Source: JAFGCL01 sp964492335 (GTDB lineage Bacteria > Chloroflexota > Dehalococcoidia > UBA2247 > RBG-13-53-26). From it: 52,768 bases of DNA. Below the pieces are notes generated by a model. That model searched no databases. It worked only from the letters and a program-made list of their open reading frames with translations, and was not told the origin of the DNA. Of this stretch, positions 30,969 through 39,271 are shown one piece after another (the first letter of the stretch is position 1; each line of letters starts with the position of its first letter). The DNA lies in NCBI GenBank assembly GCA_964492335.1, contig CAZBJX010000013.1:1-52768 (forward strand), in the 5' to 3' direction. The position numbers and the translations under genes are program-made.

Positions 30969-31078
30969 CCGGCATCTTGTACCCGGCAGCCTGGCTGGCA
31001 ACGTACCGCTCCGCTCACGCTTGCGCCCGACAGCCGGCCGGTGCCGGCGCCGCAGGGCGGCAACAGGCATCGCCGGCT

Positions 31079-31108
31079 TTGCCAGAACGCGGGGGGCAAG
31101 GTTATCAT
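31079..31108 (+). promoter_or_regulatory. Promoter of the polyamine operon
   Basis: TTGCCA (31079-31084), 18-base spacer, TATCAT (31103-31108): 5/6 and 5/6. The predicted start near 31115 lies just before GGAGG (31118-31122). Confidence 0.7.
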
Positions 31109-31131
31109 AGTTACTTTGGAGGTTATCCGGG

Positions 31132-32265
31132 TTGGAAGGGGAAACGGGGCTGATTTCCGCCATCGACCGCCTGCTGGAAGCGGCCAGGACCAGGCTGGCC
31201 GCCGAGAAGACGCCGGCGCTGCTGATAGACAGGGGCCTGATCAGGGACAGGTACCGGGAGTTCCGCGCCTGCTTCGGCCGGGCCCGGGTGTACTACGCCG
31301 TGAAGTGCAACCCGCATCCCGGCATCATCTCCCTCCTCTCCGGGCTGGGCTGCGACTTCGAGGTGTCCTCGCTGGGGGAGTTGCAGCGCCTGCTGGAGAT
31401 GGGCATACCTTCGGCGCGGATCACCGTCGGCAACCCGGTGAAGACGCCGGAGCTGATCAGCCTGGCCGGGAAGAGCGGCATCGGCGTCATGGCATTCGAC
31501 TCGTACGCCGAGATCGACAAGCTGGCGGCGCTGGCGCCCGGGACCGGGGTGGGCGTGCGCCTCAGCGTGCCCAATGACGGCAGCGAGTGGCCGCTGACCA
31601 GGAAGTTCGGCGTGGAGGCCGACCAGGCCGTGGACCTCCTGGTCCGGGCCCGGGAGAGGGGCCTGGTGCCCGAGGGCATCTTCTTTCACGTGGGCTCGCA
31701 GTGCACCCTGGCGGCCACCTGGGCCAGGGCCATCGAGAAGAGCTGGTCAGTCTGGCAGCGGGCGGGGGCGCAGGGGCTGCGGCTGCGGCTGCTCAATGTG
31801 GGAGGAGGCTTCCCGGCCACCTACCTCAAGCCGGTGCCGCCGGTGGCCGAGATCGCCAGGGTGATCAACGAGTCCGTGAGCGCCCTGTTCCCCGAAGACA
31901 CCGAGGTCGCGGTAGCCCCGGGGAGAGGCCTGGTGGCCGAGGCCGGGGTCCTGGCAGCCAGCGTAGTGGCCAGGGCGGCCAGGGGCTCGGAGCAGTGGCT
32001 GTACCTGGACGTCGGCCTGTTCAACGGCCTCATGGAAGTCGTGGGAGGTATCAAGTACCGCATCGTTCCCTCCCGGGTCGGCCCCGCCCGCAAGTGGGTG
32101 CTGTCCGGGCCGACCTGCGACAGCTTCGATGTGATCTCCAACGAGGTGGAGCTGCCGGACCTGGAGGTCGGTGACAGGGTCTACTTCGCCTCGGCCGGGG
32201 CTTACACTACCGCCTACGCGTCCGAGTTCGACGGCTTCCCCATGCCGCAGACCCATTTCCTGTAG
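31132..32265 (+). CDS. Ornithine/lysine decarboxylase-like PLP enzyme (fold III)
   Basis: 377 residues from TTG 31132, nine bases after GGAGG. Alanine-racemase-fold group IV decarboxylase: PLP lysine Lys58 in YYAVKCNPHP, ITVGNPVKTPELI, FFHVGSQ, NVGGGFPATY, and the dimer-interface Cys329 in GPTCDSFDVI. The usual EPGR motif, whose Glu contacts the PLP ring nitrogen, reads APGRGLVAEAG (Ala262). Spermidine synthase follows after 12 bases, so the likely product is putrescine for spermidine synthesis. The substrate (ornithine, lysine or a carboxylated polyamine) cannot be fixed from sequence alone. Confidence 0.88.
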   Translation: MEGETGLISAIDRLLEAARTRLAAEKTPALLIDRGLIRDRYREFRACFGRARVYYAVKCNPHPGIISLLSGLGCDFEVSSLGELQRLLEMGIPSARITVGNPVKTPELISLAGKSGIGVMAFDSYAEIDKLAALAPGTGVGVRLSVPNDGSEWPLTRKFGVEADQAVDLLVRARERGLVPEGIFFHVGSQCTLAATWARAIEKSWSVWQRAGAQGLRLRLLNVGGGFPATYLKPVPPVAEIARVINESVSALFPEDTEVAVAPGRGLVAEAGVLAASVVARAARGSEQWLYLDVGLFNGLMEVVGGIKYRIVPSRVGPARKWVLSGPTCDSFDVISNEVELPDLEVGDRVYFASAGAYTTAYASEFDGFPMPQTHFL

Positions 32266-32277
32266 TAGAGGCGTGAC

Positions 32278-33108
32278 ATGACCGACCTTCGTTTTGAGGA
32301 GAACGATCCCTTCGCCCCCATTCACTACCACTACGACGTCGAGCAGATACTCTGCTCGCGCCGGACCCGGAACCAGCACCTGCTGGTGTTCCAGAACCGC
32401 CACTTCGGCCGGGTGCTGGCCCTCGACGGCGTGGTGCAGCTCACCGAGCGGGACGAGCACTTCTACCACGAGATGCTGACCCAGGTGGTCCTGCACGCCC
32501 ACCCCGACCCCGCGGAGGTCCTCATCATCGGCGGGGGCGACGGGGGGTCGCTGCGCGAGGTGCTGAAGCACCAGGCGGTGAAGCGGGTGCAGATGGTGGA
32601 GCTGGACAGGGGGGTGATAGAGGCCTCCATGGAGTTCCTGCCCGGGCTGTCGGCCGGCTTCGCTGATCCCCGGGCCCACGTCCTGGAGGCCAGCGGGGAG
32701 GAGTTCCTGGCCGGCACCGCCGACAGGTTCGACCTGGTGATCATGGACTCCACCGACCCCGTGGGCCCCGCAGCCAACCTCTTCACCGACCAGTGCCTGG
32801 CCAGCGCCGCCTCGGTGCTCAGGGGCGACGGCATGTTCGTGGCCCAGACGGAGTCGTTGCACTTCCATGCCGATTTCGTCCGGGAGGTGCAGCGGAGGCT
32901 GTCACGCTTCTTCCAGATCGTGGACCTGTGCACGGTGCCCCTGGCCACCTACAGCGGCAACTGGTGGACCTTCTCCATCGGCTCGAAGGCGCATGACCCG
33001 CGGGAGCCGCGGCGCCCCTGCTCGGTGGCCACGAAGTACTACGCGGAAGACGTCCACCGGCAGTCCTTCCTGGCGCCCAGCCTGCGGCGGCGGCTGCTGG
33101 AAGGCTGA
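32278..33108 (+). CDS. speE: Spermidine synthase (polyamine aminopropyltransferase)
   Basis: 276 residues from ATG 32278. An N-terminal beta domain (HYHYDVEQILCSRRTRNQHL, VLALDGVVQLTERDEHFYHEML) is followed by the Rossmann methyltransferase-like domain with LIIGGGDGGSLREVLKH (82-98), MVELDRGVIE and the catalytic MDSTDPVGPA. It transfers the aminopropyl group of decarboxylated SAM to putrescine. No speD is in the window. It is the second gene of an operon with the decarboxylase and is followed by a hairpin terminator. Confidence 0.94.
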   Translation: MTDLRFEENDPFAPIHYHYDVEQILCSRRTRNQHLLVFQNRHFGRVLALDGVVQLTERDEHFYHEMLTQVVLHAHPDPAEVLIIGGGDGGSLREVLKHQAVKRVQMVELDRGVIEASMEFLPGLSAGFADPRAHVLEASGEEFLAGTADRFDLVIMDSTDPVGPAANLFTDQCLASAASVLRGDGMFVAQTESLHFHADFVREVQRRLSRFFQIVDLCTVPLATYSGNWWTFSIGSKAHDPREPRRPCSVATKYYAEDVHRQSFLAPSLRRRLLEG

Positions 33109-33148
33109 CGCAGCGGAGCCCGGCGCCGGGTGCCGGACCGGATGCTGG

Positions 33149-33175
33149 CCCGGAGCACCCGGGGGCTCCGGGTTT
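33149..33175 (+). terminator. Hairpin terminator after speE
   Basis: CCCGGAGC (33149-33156), eight-base loop, GCTCCGGG (33165-33172), then TTT (33173-33175). The T-run is short and merges with the -35 of the next promoter. Confidence 0.5.
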
Positions 33176-33202
33176 GACGGTGCCGGCGCTTCTCTGTAGA
33201 GT
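33174..33202 (+). promoter_or_regulatory. Promoter of the M50 protease gene
   Basis: TTGACG (33174-33179), 17-base spacer, TAGAGT (33197-33202). The predicted start near 33209 leaves only about 12 bases to ATG 33221, and no strong ribosome-binding site is seen. Confidence 0.55.
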
Positions 33203-33220
33203 AGCCCCGGCGGCAGCAAG

Positions 33221-34375
33221 ATGGGTGGCTCAGTTCGTCTGGTGAAGGTCCTGGGGATCGACATAAGGATCCACTACTCGTGGCTGCTCATATTCGGCCT
33301 GATCACCTACTACGTCTACTCGGATTTCCGGGCGGCCCTCTACGGTGCGGGGCTGAGCCTGCTGATGGGGGCGGCCGCCAGCGTGGCCCTGTTCGCGTGC
33401 ATTCTCCTCCACGAACTGGCCCACAGCGTGGTGGCCCTGCGCAGCGGGATCCCGGTCCGCAGCATCACCCTGTTTGTCCTGGGGGGCGTGGCCAGCATAT
33501 CCCGGGATGCGGAGCGGCCGGGGACGGAACTGCTCATGGCGCTGGCCGGGCCGGCCATGAGCCTGGCCCTCGGCCTGGCGTGCGGCAGCGCCTGGTTCGC
33601 CATTGGCGGCAACCGCGACGGGGCCACCGTCTACCATGACCTGCTCCTGTGGCTGGCCTCGCTCAACATCCTGCTGGGCGTCTTCAACCTGCTGCCCGGG
33701 TTTCCCATGGACGGGGGGCGGGTGCTGCGGGCCGCCATCTGGCGCATCACCGGCGACTACCGCAGGGCCACCCGCATCGCGTCGGCGGCGGGGCAGGGCC
33801 TGGGCTGGCTCCTGGCCGGGGCCGGGGCGGGCATTGTCATCGCCCATTTCTTCATCGGCGCCGGCCCGCTGGATGCGGTGGACGGCATGTGGTTTGTCTT
33901 CGTCGGCTGGTACCTGAGCAGCATAGCCGCATCGAGCTACCGCCAGGTGGCCCTGCGGGAAACCATGCGTGGCATGACCGCCGCCTCGGCCATGGTGACT
34001 GATTTCATGACCGTGCCGCCGGGCATGAGCCTGCAGCAGATCGTCCGCGACTACGTGGAGCCCAACCGGTATCGCAGCTTCGTGGTGGCCGCCGACGGGC
34101 TGTTCCAGGGCGTAGTGAACCTGGAGGACATCCGCAGGGTCCCCGGCGGCCGGTGGGAGGTCGCCACGGCCGGCTCGGTGATGACGCCGGCCGCAAACGT
34201 GGTCACGGCGTCACCGGAGGAGGAGGCCCTGGACCTGGTGGCGAAGATGGACCAGTTCCGGCTGGACGGCATCCCGGTGCTGAGGGAGCGGACGGTGGTG
34301 GGGGTTGTCACCCGCCAGAGCCTGGCCCGGGCCGTCCAGGCGCGCGCCCGTTCCCGGGGGCAGTCATGGAAGTGA
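33221..34375 (+). CDS. Site-2-protease family (M50) intramembrane metalloprotease with C-terminal CBS pair
   Basis: 384 residues. About six membrane helices. The zinc site HELAH (64-68) lies in the second or third helix, and the distal ligand Asp164 is in NLLPGFPMDGGRVLR (156-170). Two CBS motifs fill residues about 255-380 (VTDFMTVPPGMSLQQIVRDY; GSVMTPAANVVTASPEEEAL). This is the SpoIVFB/Rip3-like group, which cuts membrane-bound regulators or signal peptides, with CBS domains binding adenine nucleotides as an energy sensor. The substrate is unknown and no sigma/anti-sigma pair is adjacent. It overlaps the next gene by 10 bases. Confidence 0.92.
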   Translation: MGGSVRLVKVLGIDIRIHYSWLLIFGLITYYVYSDFRAALYGAGLSLLMGAAASVALFACILLHELAHSVVALRSGIPVRSITLFVLGGVASISRDAERPGTELLMALAGPAMSLALGLACGSAWFAIGGNRDGATVYHDLLLWLASLNILLGVFNLLPGFPMDGGRVLRAAIWRITGDYRRATRIASAAGQGLGWLLAGAGAGIVIAHFFIGAGPLDAVDGMWFVFVGWYLSSIAASSYRQVALRETMRGMTAASAMVTDFMTVPPGMSLQQIVRDYVEPNRYRSFVVAADGLFQGVVNLEDIRRVPGGRWEVATAGSVMTPAANVVTASPEEEALDLVAKMDQFRLDGIPVLRERTVVGVVTRQSLARAVQARARSRGQSWK

Positions 34376-35142
34376 GGCCCGTGAAGTGGACCGTTGACGG
34401 CATCGTCATCGCCGGCCAGCTGTGCCTGCCCGATGCCGCCGGGAGAGCGCCGGCCCTCTGCATCAGCCACGGCATCCCCTCCGGGAAGCCGGCGGATCCG
34501 GGCGACAGGGGCTATCCCGGGCTCGCCGAGCGGTTCTGCCGGGCCGGCTACGCCACCCTCATCTTCAGCTTCCGGGGGACGGGGGCCAGCGGGGGCAACC
34601 TGGACATGCTGGGGTGGACCCGTGACCTTCGAGGGGCCATCGATCTGGTCTCGGCGAGCCCCGAAGTGGACTCCTCCCGGGTCTGCCTGATGGGGTTCAG
34701 CGGGGGCGCCGCCGCCTCGGCCTACGTGGCGGCCCATGATGCCCGGGTGGCCGGGCTGGTGCTCTGCGCCTGCCCGGCGGAGTTCCACCGCATCGTGGCT
34801 CGGAGGCAGGCGGACTTCTCGGTGGAGCGGTTCCGGGAGATCGGCCTGATCAGGGACGAGGGCTTCCCCTCTTCGGTCGAGGAGTGGGGGCGGGGCTTTG
34901 CCGAAGTGGCCCCCATCAACTGGATAGACCGCATCGCGCCCCGCCCGCTGTTGCTGGTCCATGGCCAGGAGGATGACCTGATCGACGAGGAGCAGGCCCG
35001 GCGGCTGTTTGCGAGGGCCGGCGAGCCCAGGGAGATGGCCGTGGTGCCCGGCGCCGGCCACAAGCTGCGTTTGAGTCCTGCAGCCATGGACATAGCCCTG
35101 GCCTGGCTGCGGAAATGGGTGCCGGCCCGTTTTGCGCTATAA
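34366..35142 (+). CDS. Alpha/beta hydrolase (dienelactone hydrolase/acyl-peptidase-like)
   Basis: 258 residues from ATG 34366, inside the last codons of the M50 protease gene. The same frame is open further upstream but is not coding there. It has the hydrolase fold with CISHGIPSGKPADPGDRGYPGL near the N-terminus, FSFRGTGASGGN (oxyanion region), the nucleophile elbow GFSGGAA (Ser), VHGQEDDLI with the acid Asp, and GAGHKLR with the catalytic His. No signal peptide is seen, so it is cytoplasmic. The overlapping arrangement with the protease gene points to coupled expression, but a shared function is unknown. Confidence 0.88.
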   Translation: MEVRPVKWTVDGIVIAGQLCLPDAAGRAPALCISHGIPSGKPADPGDRGYPGLAERFCRAGYATLIFSFRGTGASGGNLDMLGWTRDLRGAIDLVSASPEVDSSRVCLMGFSGGAAASAYVAAHDARVAGLVLCACPAEFHRIVARRQADFSVERFREIGLIRDEGFPSSVEEWGRGFAEVAPINWIDRIAPRPLLLVHGQEDDLIDEEQARRLFARAGEPREMAVVPGAGHKLRLSPAAMDIALAWLRKWVPARFAL

Positions 35143-35143
35143 T
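35138..35143 (+). promoter_or_regulatory. Consensus -10 at the end of the hydrolase gene
   Basis: TATAAT overlaps the hydrolase stop codon (35140-35142). The -35 is poor. If used, it gives a leader of about 300 bases for the first ABC module. Confidence 0.35.
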
Positions 35144-35448
35144 CGGGCCGAAGGGGGGTGGACGCGCCACAAGGCGCCAGGGCCGGGCCCGCCCGGCCCT
35201 CCGTGATCTGCGGCCGGCCTCCGGGGCTGCCCGGCCGGGGCCCGCGACCGCGCACTATCCCCGTCTTGTGACATGTTTGTGATGTGCGGTGCCTCCAGTG
35301 ATACCCGCATGAAGGGCGGCCCTGATAGATTGGGCCGGGGCGCGACCCCCATGCGCACCGGACCGGGCGGGTCTGGAGGGCGCCGCTGCGGGGGACTGCC
35401 CATGGTGACGGCCCCGGTAAGGGCTGGCGGGAGGGGTTGAGGCGGGAC
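35143..35448 (+). other. 306-base non-coding leader of the first ABC module
   Basis: No coding frame is convincing here. It contains a small stem GCGCC-ACAA-GGCGC (35164-35177) and a strong 10-bp hairpin AGGGCCGGGC/GCCCGGCCCT (35179-35200). It also contains two TTGTGA elements exactly 11 bases apart (35266-35271 and 35277-35282), on the same face of the helix. The start ATG 35449 is preceded by GGGAGGGG and GAGG. The region may hold regulatory RNA or protein sites. Confidence 0.5.
35179..35200 (+). repeat. 10-bp GC hairpin in the ABC leader
   Basis: AGGGCCGGGC (35179-35188), CC, GCCCGGCCCT (35191-35200). No T-run follows, so termination is unlikely. Confidence 0.5.
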
Positions 35449-36138
35449 ATGGCCGAGGAACGCAACATCATCAGCGCCAGGGGCATATGCAAGACCTACC
35501 AGGCCAACGGGGTGGAGGTGCATGCCTTGAAGGGCGTGGATTTCGCCGTCAGGTGCGGCGAGATGGTGGCGGTGATGGGGCCCAGCGGCTGCGGCAAGAC
35601 CACCCTCCTCAACTGCCTCTCCGGGCTGGACCGGGTCGACCAGGGCGAGGTGGAGATAGAGGGGAAGCAGCTGCCCGCGATGTCCGATGACGAGCGCACC
35701 GAGTACCGGGCCCGCTGCATGGGCTTCGTCTTCCAGCTGTACAACCTGCTGCCGGCCCTGACCAACGTGGAGAACGTGGAGATGCCCCTGCTGCTGTCGG
35801 GGGCCTCCGCCTCACGGAGCCGGAAGAGGGCCATGGAGGTCCTGGGCATGGTGGGACTGCCGGGCGTGGCGAGGCGGCTGCCGTCGGAGCTTTCGGGGGG
35901 ACAGCGCCAGAGGGTGACCATTGCCCGGGCCCTGGTCAACCAGCCGGCCATCATCTGGGCGGACGAGCCCACGGGCGACCTGGACAGCGACACCGCTCAG
36001 GAGATCATGGACCTTCTCTGCAGGTTGAACAAGGAGAACCGGCAGACCTTCGTCCTGGTCACCCATTCCGACGAGGTGGCCTGCAGGGCCGACCGCATCG
36101 TCCGGATGCGCGACGGCCTGATCGTGGATGGCCGGTAG
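35449..36138 (+). CDS. ABC transporter ATPase, LolD/MacB type (module 1)
   Basis: 229 residues from ATG 35449; an in-frame TTG at 35437 is less likely. Walker A GPSGCGKTT near residue 45, Q-loop FQLYNLLPALTNVENVEMPL, signature LSGGQRQR, Walker B IIWADEPTGDLD and H-loop VTHSD are complete. The MPLLLSG segment is typical of the 3.A.1.122/125 (MacB/LolD) group, which powers mechanotransmission rather than substrate translocation through the membrane. The permease gene starts two bases after its stop. It is closely similar to the ATPase at 40103-40792. Confidence 0.95.
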   Translation: MAEERNIISARGICKTYQANGVEVHALKGVDFAVRCGEMVAVMGPSGCGKTTLLNCLSGLDRVDQGEVEIEGKQLPAMSDDERTEYRARCMGFVFQLYNLLPALTNVENVEMPLLLSGASASRSRKRAMEVLGMVGLPGVARRLPSELSGGQRQRVTIARALVNQPAIIWADEPTGDLDSDTAQEIMDLLCRLNKENRQTFVLVTHSDEVACRADRIVRMRDGLIVDGR

Positions 36139-36140
36139 CC

Positions 36141-39116
36141 ATGCATGAGCTCTTCGGCGTGTCGCTGACCACCATCGCTACAGCGATGGTGGTCAGCTTC
36201 GTTCTCATCGGCGGGGTCGTGGTGGTGCTGGCCCTGAGGCACCGCATCATCTTCAAGCTGGGGGTGAGGAACATACCCCGGCATCCCACCCAGACCGCCC
36301 TGATCGTCATCGGCCTCATGCTGAGCACCATCATCATCACGGCCGCCTTCGGCACCGGCGACACCGTCGTGTACACCCTCAGGTCAATGGCCGCGAAGTC
36401 CCTGGGCAACACCGACGAGGTGGTGATGGTGCCCAGCCGGAAGGCGGACCCGGACTCGGGGTACTTCGACTATGCCCGGTTCGAAGAGATTAGCTCCGCC
36501 CTCTCCCGGGCGCCGGTGGACGGGGTGGTGCCGGTTATCTACGAGGATGTCCCGCTGTTCAATCCCTACCAGCTGCTCAGCGCGCCCAGCGTCAGGCTGT
36601 TTGCGCCCGGCCCCCAGTACGCCGGCTACACCGACCTGGTCACCGTCGGCGGCGAGCGGGTGTCGCTGGCCGACCTGGGCCCCGGTGACATCTACGTGGA
36701 TGCGTCCACCGCCGAGGACCTGCTGGCCGATGTCGGCTCCCAACTGGTGCTCTTTATCGGGTCGGAGCCCAACTACGTCCGGCTGGCGGGGGTGGTGGAG
36801 GGCGCCTCCTGCGGAAGCCCGAACTACATCCTGCTTCCGCTGGCCGGGGCCCAGGACCTGTTCCACCGGCCGGGCCAGATAAACGGGGTGTACGTCTCCA
36901 ACCGGGGCGGGCCCCTGGACGGGGCCGGATTCACCGATGAGGTCACCGGGGCCCTGGAGCCCGTGCTTGAGGGCACCGGCCTCGAGGTCAACGAGGTGAA
37001 GAAGGACATCCTGCATGACGCCGACATGAGCGGCGCTGTTCTCACTGCCATCTTCCTGCTCTTCGGCCTCTTCTGCGTGGCGGCCGGGATACTGCTGGTG
37101 TTCCTCATCTTCGTGATGCTGGCCGCCGCCCGCAAGTCGGAGATGGGCATGGCCCGGGCCATCGGCACCAGGAGAGGCCAGCTCGTACAGATGTTCGTCT
37201 TCGAAGGGGTGGTGTACGATCTCGTGGCCTCCGTGGTGGGCGTCGGGCTGGGGGTGGGCCTGACCTACGCCATATCCGGGGTCATGGCCCGGGTGGTGAG
37301 GGACTACCCGATCGAGATATCCGTTCATGTCGAGCCGCGGAGCCTGGTGGTGGCCTTCACCCTGGGCATGCTGGTCACCTTCATTACCGTGACCCTGGCT
37401 TCGTGGAGGGTCAGCCGACTGAACATCGTCCACGCCATCCGCGACGTTCCCGAGCCGCCCGCGGAGAGAGCCGGCCGCCGCACGCTGGAGCTGGGGCTGG
37501 CCGTGGGGGCCGTCGGCTGCGGGCTCCTGGCCTTTGGCGTGCTCATCAGGCAGGCGGCCGGGGTGTACCTGGGGGTGGCGCTGGTGATCATGGGCATGGC
37601 GCTGGTGGCCCGGTGGCGCGGCTTCGCGGAGCGCTGGGTGTTCACGCTGGCGGGGATGGTGCTGGTGGGGTGGTCGCTGGTGCCCATCGACTCGTTCGAG
37701 ACCGCCTTCGGCGGCCTGTCGATGGGGATGGAGATGTTCTTCTTCGCCGGCGTGATCATGGTGCTGGGCGCGGTGTGGGTGGTCTCCTACAACCTGGACG
37801 TCGTCCTGCATGTCCTGGTGGGCCTGGCGGGCCGGTTCCAGAGCGCCACCCCGGTCCTCCGGTCGGCCATGGCCTACCCCATGAAGAACCGGCTGCGCAC
37901 CGGCCTGACCATGGCCATGTTCGCCCTGGTGATCTTCACCATCGTCTTCATGTCGGTGGTGATCCAGGCAGATGCGGCTGTCCTCTCGGACACCCGGTCC
38001 GTGGGGGGCGGCTACGATATCCTGGCCAATGTCAACTGGAACAGCCCCATCGCCGGCAGGGATATCGAGCAGGTCATGCAGCAGAAGGGGTTCCAGTCCA
38101 GCGACTTCGAGGCCGTGGCCGGGATCTCCTCCGTGCCGCTGGAGGTCACCCAGCCGGAGGCCGGCACGGGCGAGTGGAAGCAGTACCTGGTCCACGGCCT
38201 CGACAGCACGTTCCTGGAGACCAATGGCTTCACCTTCACCGTCATGGCCAGGGGCTACCGGTCACCCCGGGAGGTGTGGCTGGCCCTGCGCGACAATCCC
38301 GGCCTGGCGGTAATCAGCGCCGACGCGGTGCCCTCCCGGAGCCCCATGAGCTTCTCCTACGGGGATGGATTCCGGCTGGAGGGCTTCTTCCAGGAGGACG
38401 CGGACATGTCCCCCGTGGAGGTCCAGGTGAGGGCGGAATACCCCGGCGTGGGGACCGTCGAGAAAGGCCTGACCGTCATCGGCGTGCTGCAGTCGGTGAG
38501 CACCGCCAACGTGGGGATATACACCTCGCAGCAGACCGTGGATGAGGCGGCCGCGCCCTATCTGGCGGTGCCGGTGACCACCTATCTCTTCAAGCTTGCT
38601 GAAGGGGTGGATGCGGTGGCCATGGCCAGGAGCCTGGAGACTGCCTTCCGTGAGAACGGCATGCAGGCGGACTCCATCGACGCCCATTTGCGGGAAGCGG
38701 CCAGGGTCAACTACACCATCAACTCCCTGCTGACGGGGTTCATGGGCCTGGGGGTGGTGATCGGGATCGCCGGCCTGGGGGTCATCAGCACCCGGGCGGT
38801 GGTGGAGCGGCGCCACCAGATCGGCATTCTCCGGGCCATCGGCTTCAAGCGCAGCAGCGTGCAATTGTCCTTCCTGCTGGAGTCGTCGATCGTGGCGTCG
38901 CTGGGCATACTGATCGGGACCCTGCTGGCGCTGGCCCTCTCGTACCAGGTGCTCAATGACCTCAAGAACACCATCGAGAACGTGCAGTTCCAGATACCGT
39001 GGGTGGAGATGCTGGTCATCGCCGGGGTGTCATGGTGCGCCTCGATGCTGATGACCCTGGTCCCGGCCTGGCAGGTCTCCAAGATCTACCCGGCGGACGC
39101 CCTGCGCTACGAGTAG
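36141..39116 (+). CDS. FtsX-like ABC permease, about 990 residues (module 1)
   Basis: 991 residues with duplicated FtsX architecture. A first membrane helix (about 8-30) is followed by KLGVRNIPRHPTQTALIVIGLML, a large extracytoplasmic domain (about 60-285), and three helices with the FtsX signature (RKSEMGMARAIGTRRGQL). A four- to five-helix central block (about 445-560), a second extracytoplasmic domain (about 600-845), and three final helices with RRHQIGILRAIGFKRSSV complete the protein. This resembles permeases that couple cytoplasmic ATP hydrolysis to movements of external domains. A perfect 16-2-16 palindrome sits in codons 9-19. The partner ATPase is directly upstream. The cargo or partner is unknown. 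Confidence 0.93.
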   Translation: MHELFGVSLTTIATAMVVSFVLIGGVVVVLALRHRIIFKLGVRNIPRHPTQTALIVIGLMLSTIIITAAFGTGDTVVYTLRSMAAKSLGNTDEVVMVPSRKADPDSGYFDYARFEEISSALSRAPVDGVVPVIYEDVPLFNPYQLLSAPSVRLFAPGPQYAGYTDLVTVGGERVSLADLGPGDIYVDASTAEDLLADVGSQLVLFIGSEPNYVRLAGVVEGASCGSPNYILLPLAGAQDLFHRPGQINGVYVSNRGGPLDGAGFTDEVTGALEPVLEGTGLEVNEVKKDILHDADMSGAVLTAIFLLFGLFCVAAGILLVFLIFVMLAAARKSEMGMARAIGTRRGQLVQMFVFEGVVYDLVASVVGVGLGVGLTYAISGVMARVVRDYPIEISVHVEPRSLVVAFTLGMLVTFITVTLASWRVSRLNIVHAIRDVPEPPAERAGRRTLELGLAVGAVGCGLLAFGVLIRQAAGVYLGVALVIMGMALVARWRGFAERWVFTLAGMVLVGWSLVPIDSFETAFGGLSMGMEMFFFAGVIMVLGAVWVVSYNLDVVLHVLVGLAGRFQSATPVLRSAMAYPMKNRLRTGLTMAMFALVIFTIVFMSVVIQADAAVLSDTRSVGGGYDILANVNWNSPIAGRDIEQVMQQKGFQSSDFEAVAGISSVPLEVTQPEAGTGEWKQYLVHGLDSTFLETNGFTFTVMARGYRSPREVWLALRDNPGLAVISADAVPSRSPMSFSYGDGFRLEGFFQEDADMSPVEVQVRAEYPGVGTVEKGLTVIGVLQSVSTANVGIYTSQQTVDEAAAPYLAVPVTTYLFKLAEGVDAVAMARSLETAFRENGMQADSIDAHLREAARVNYTINSLLTGFMGLGVVIGIAGLGVISTRAVVERRHQIGILRAIGFKRSSVQLSFLLESSIVASLGILIGTLLALALSYQVLNDLKNTIENVQFQIPWVEMLVIAGVSWCASMLMTLVPAWQVSKIYPADALRYE
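36164..36197 (+). repeat. Perfect 16-bp inverted repeat at the 5' end of the first permease gene
   Basis: GCTGACCACCATCGCT (36164-36179) and AGCGATGGTGGTCAGC (36182-36197), separated by AC, starting 23 bases after ATG 36141 and lying wholly in coding sequence. As RNA it would form a very stable hairpin (loop of four when the last pair opens) just inside the ribosome footprint. The paralogous gene at 40795 has no such element. Confidence 0.9.
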
Positions 39117-39168
39117 CCCCGCGCCGTCCGCGCCCTATGGGTTCACCATTGCGCGGCGCGCATCTTGC

Positions 39169-39197
39169 TTGACTGGCCATCCGGGCGGGACTATGAT
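39169..39197 (+). promoter_or_regulatory. Strong promoter of the caspase-ABC module 2 operon
   Basis: TTGACT (39169-39174), 17-base spacer, TATGAT (39192-39197): 5/6 and 5/6 with ideal spacing. The predicted start near 39204 leaves a 68-base leader to ATG 39272. Confidence 0.78.
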
Positions 39198-39271
39198 TCC
39201 CACGATAGCCCTCGAGCGGCGCCCGGCCTCCGGCCGCGGGGGTGGCTTGCCTTAGAGGAGGAGTATCGGGG

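Noticed and set aside
35266..35282. CRP-type site in the leader of ABC module 1
   Set aside because: The two TTGTGA elements are direct repeats, not the inverted TGTGA-N6-TCACA of CRP/FNR sites.
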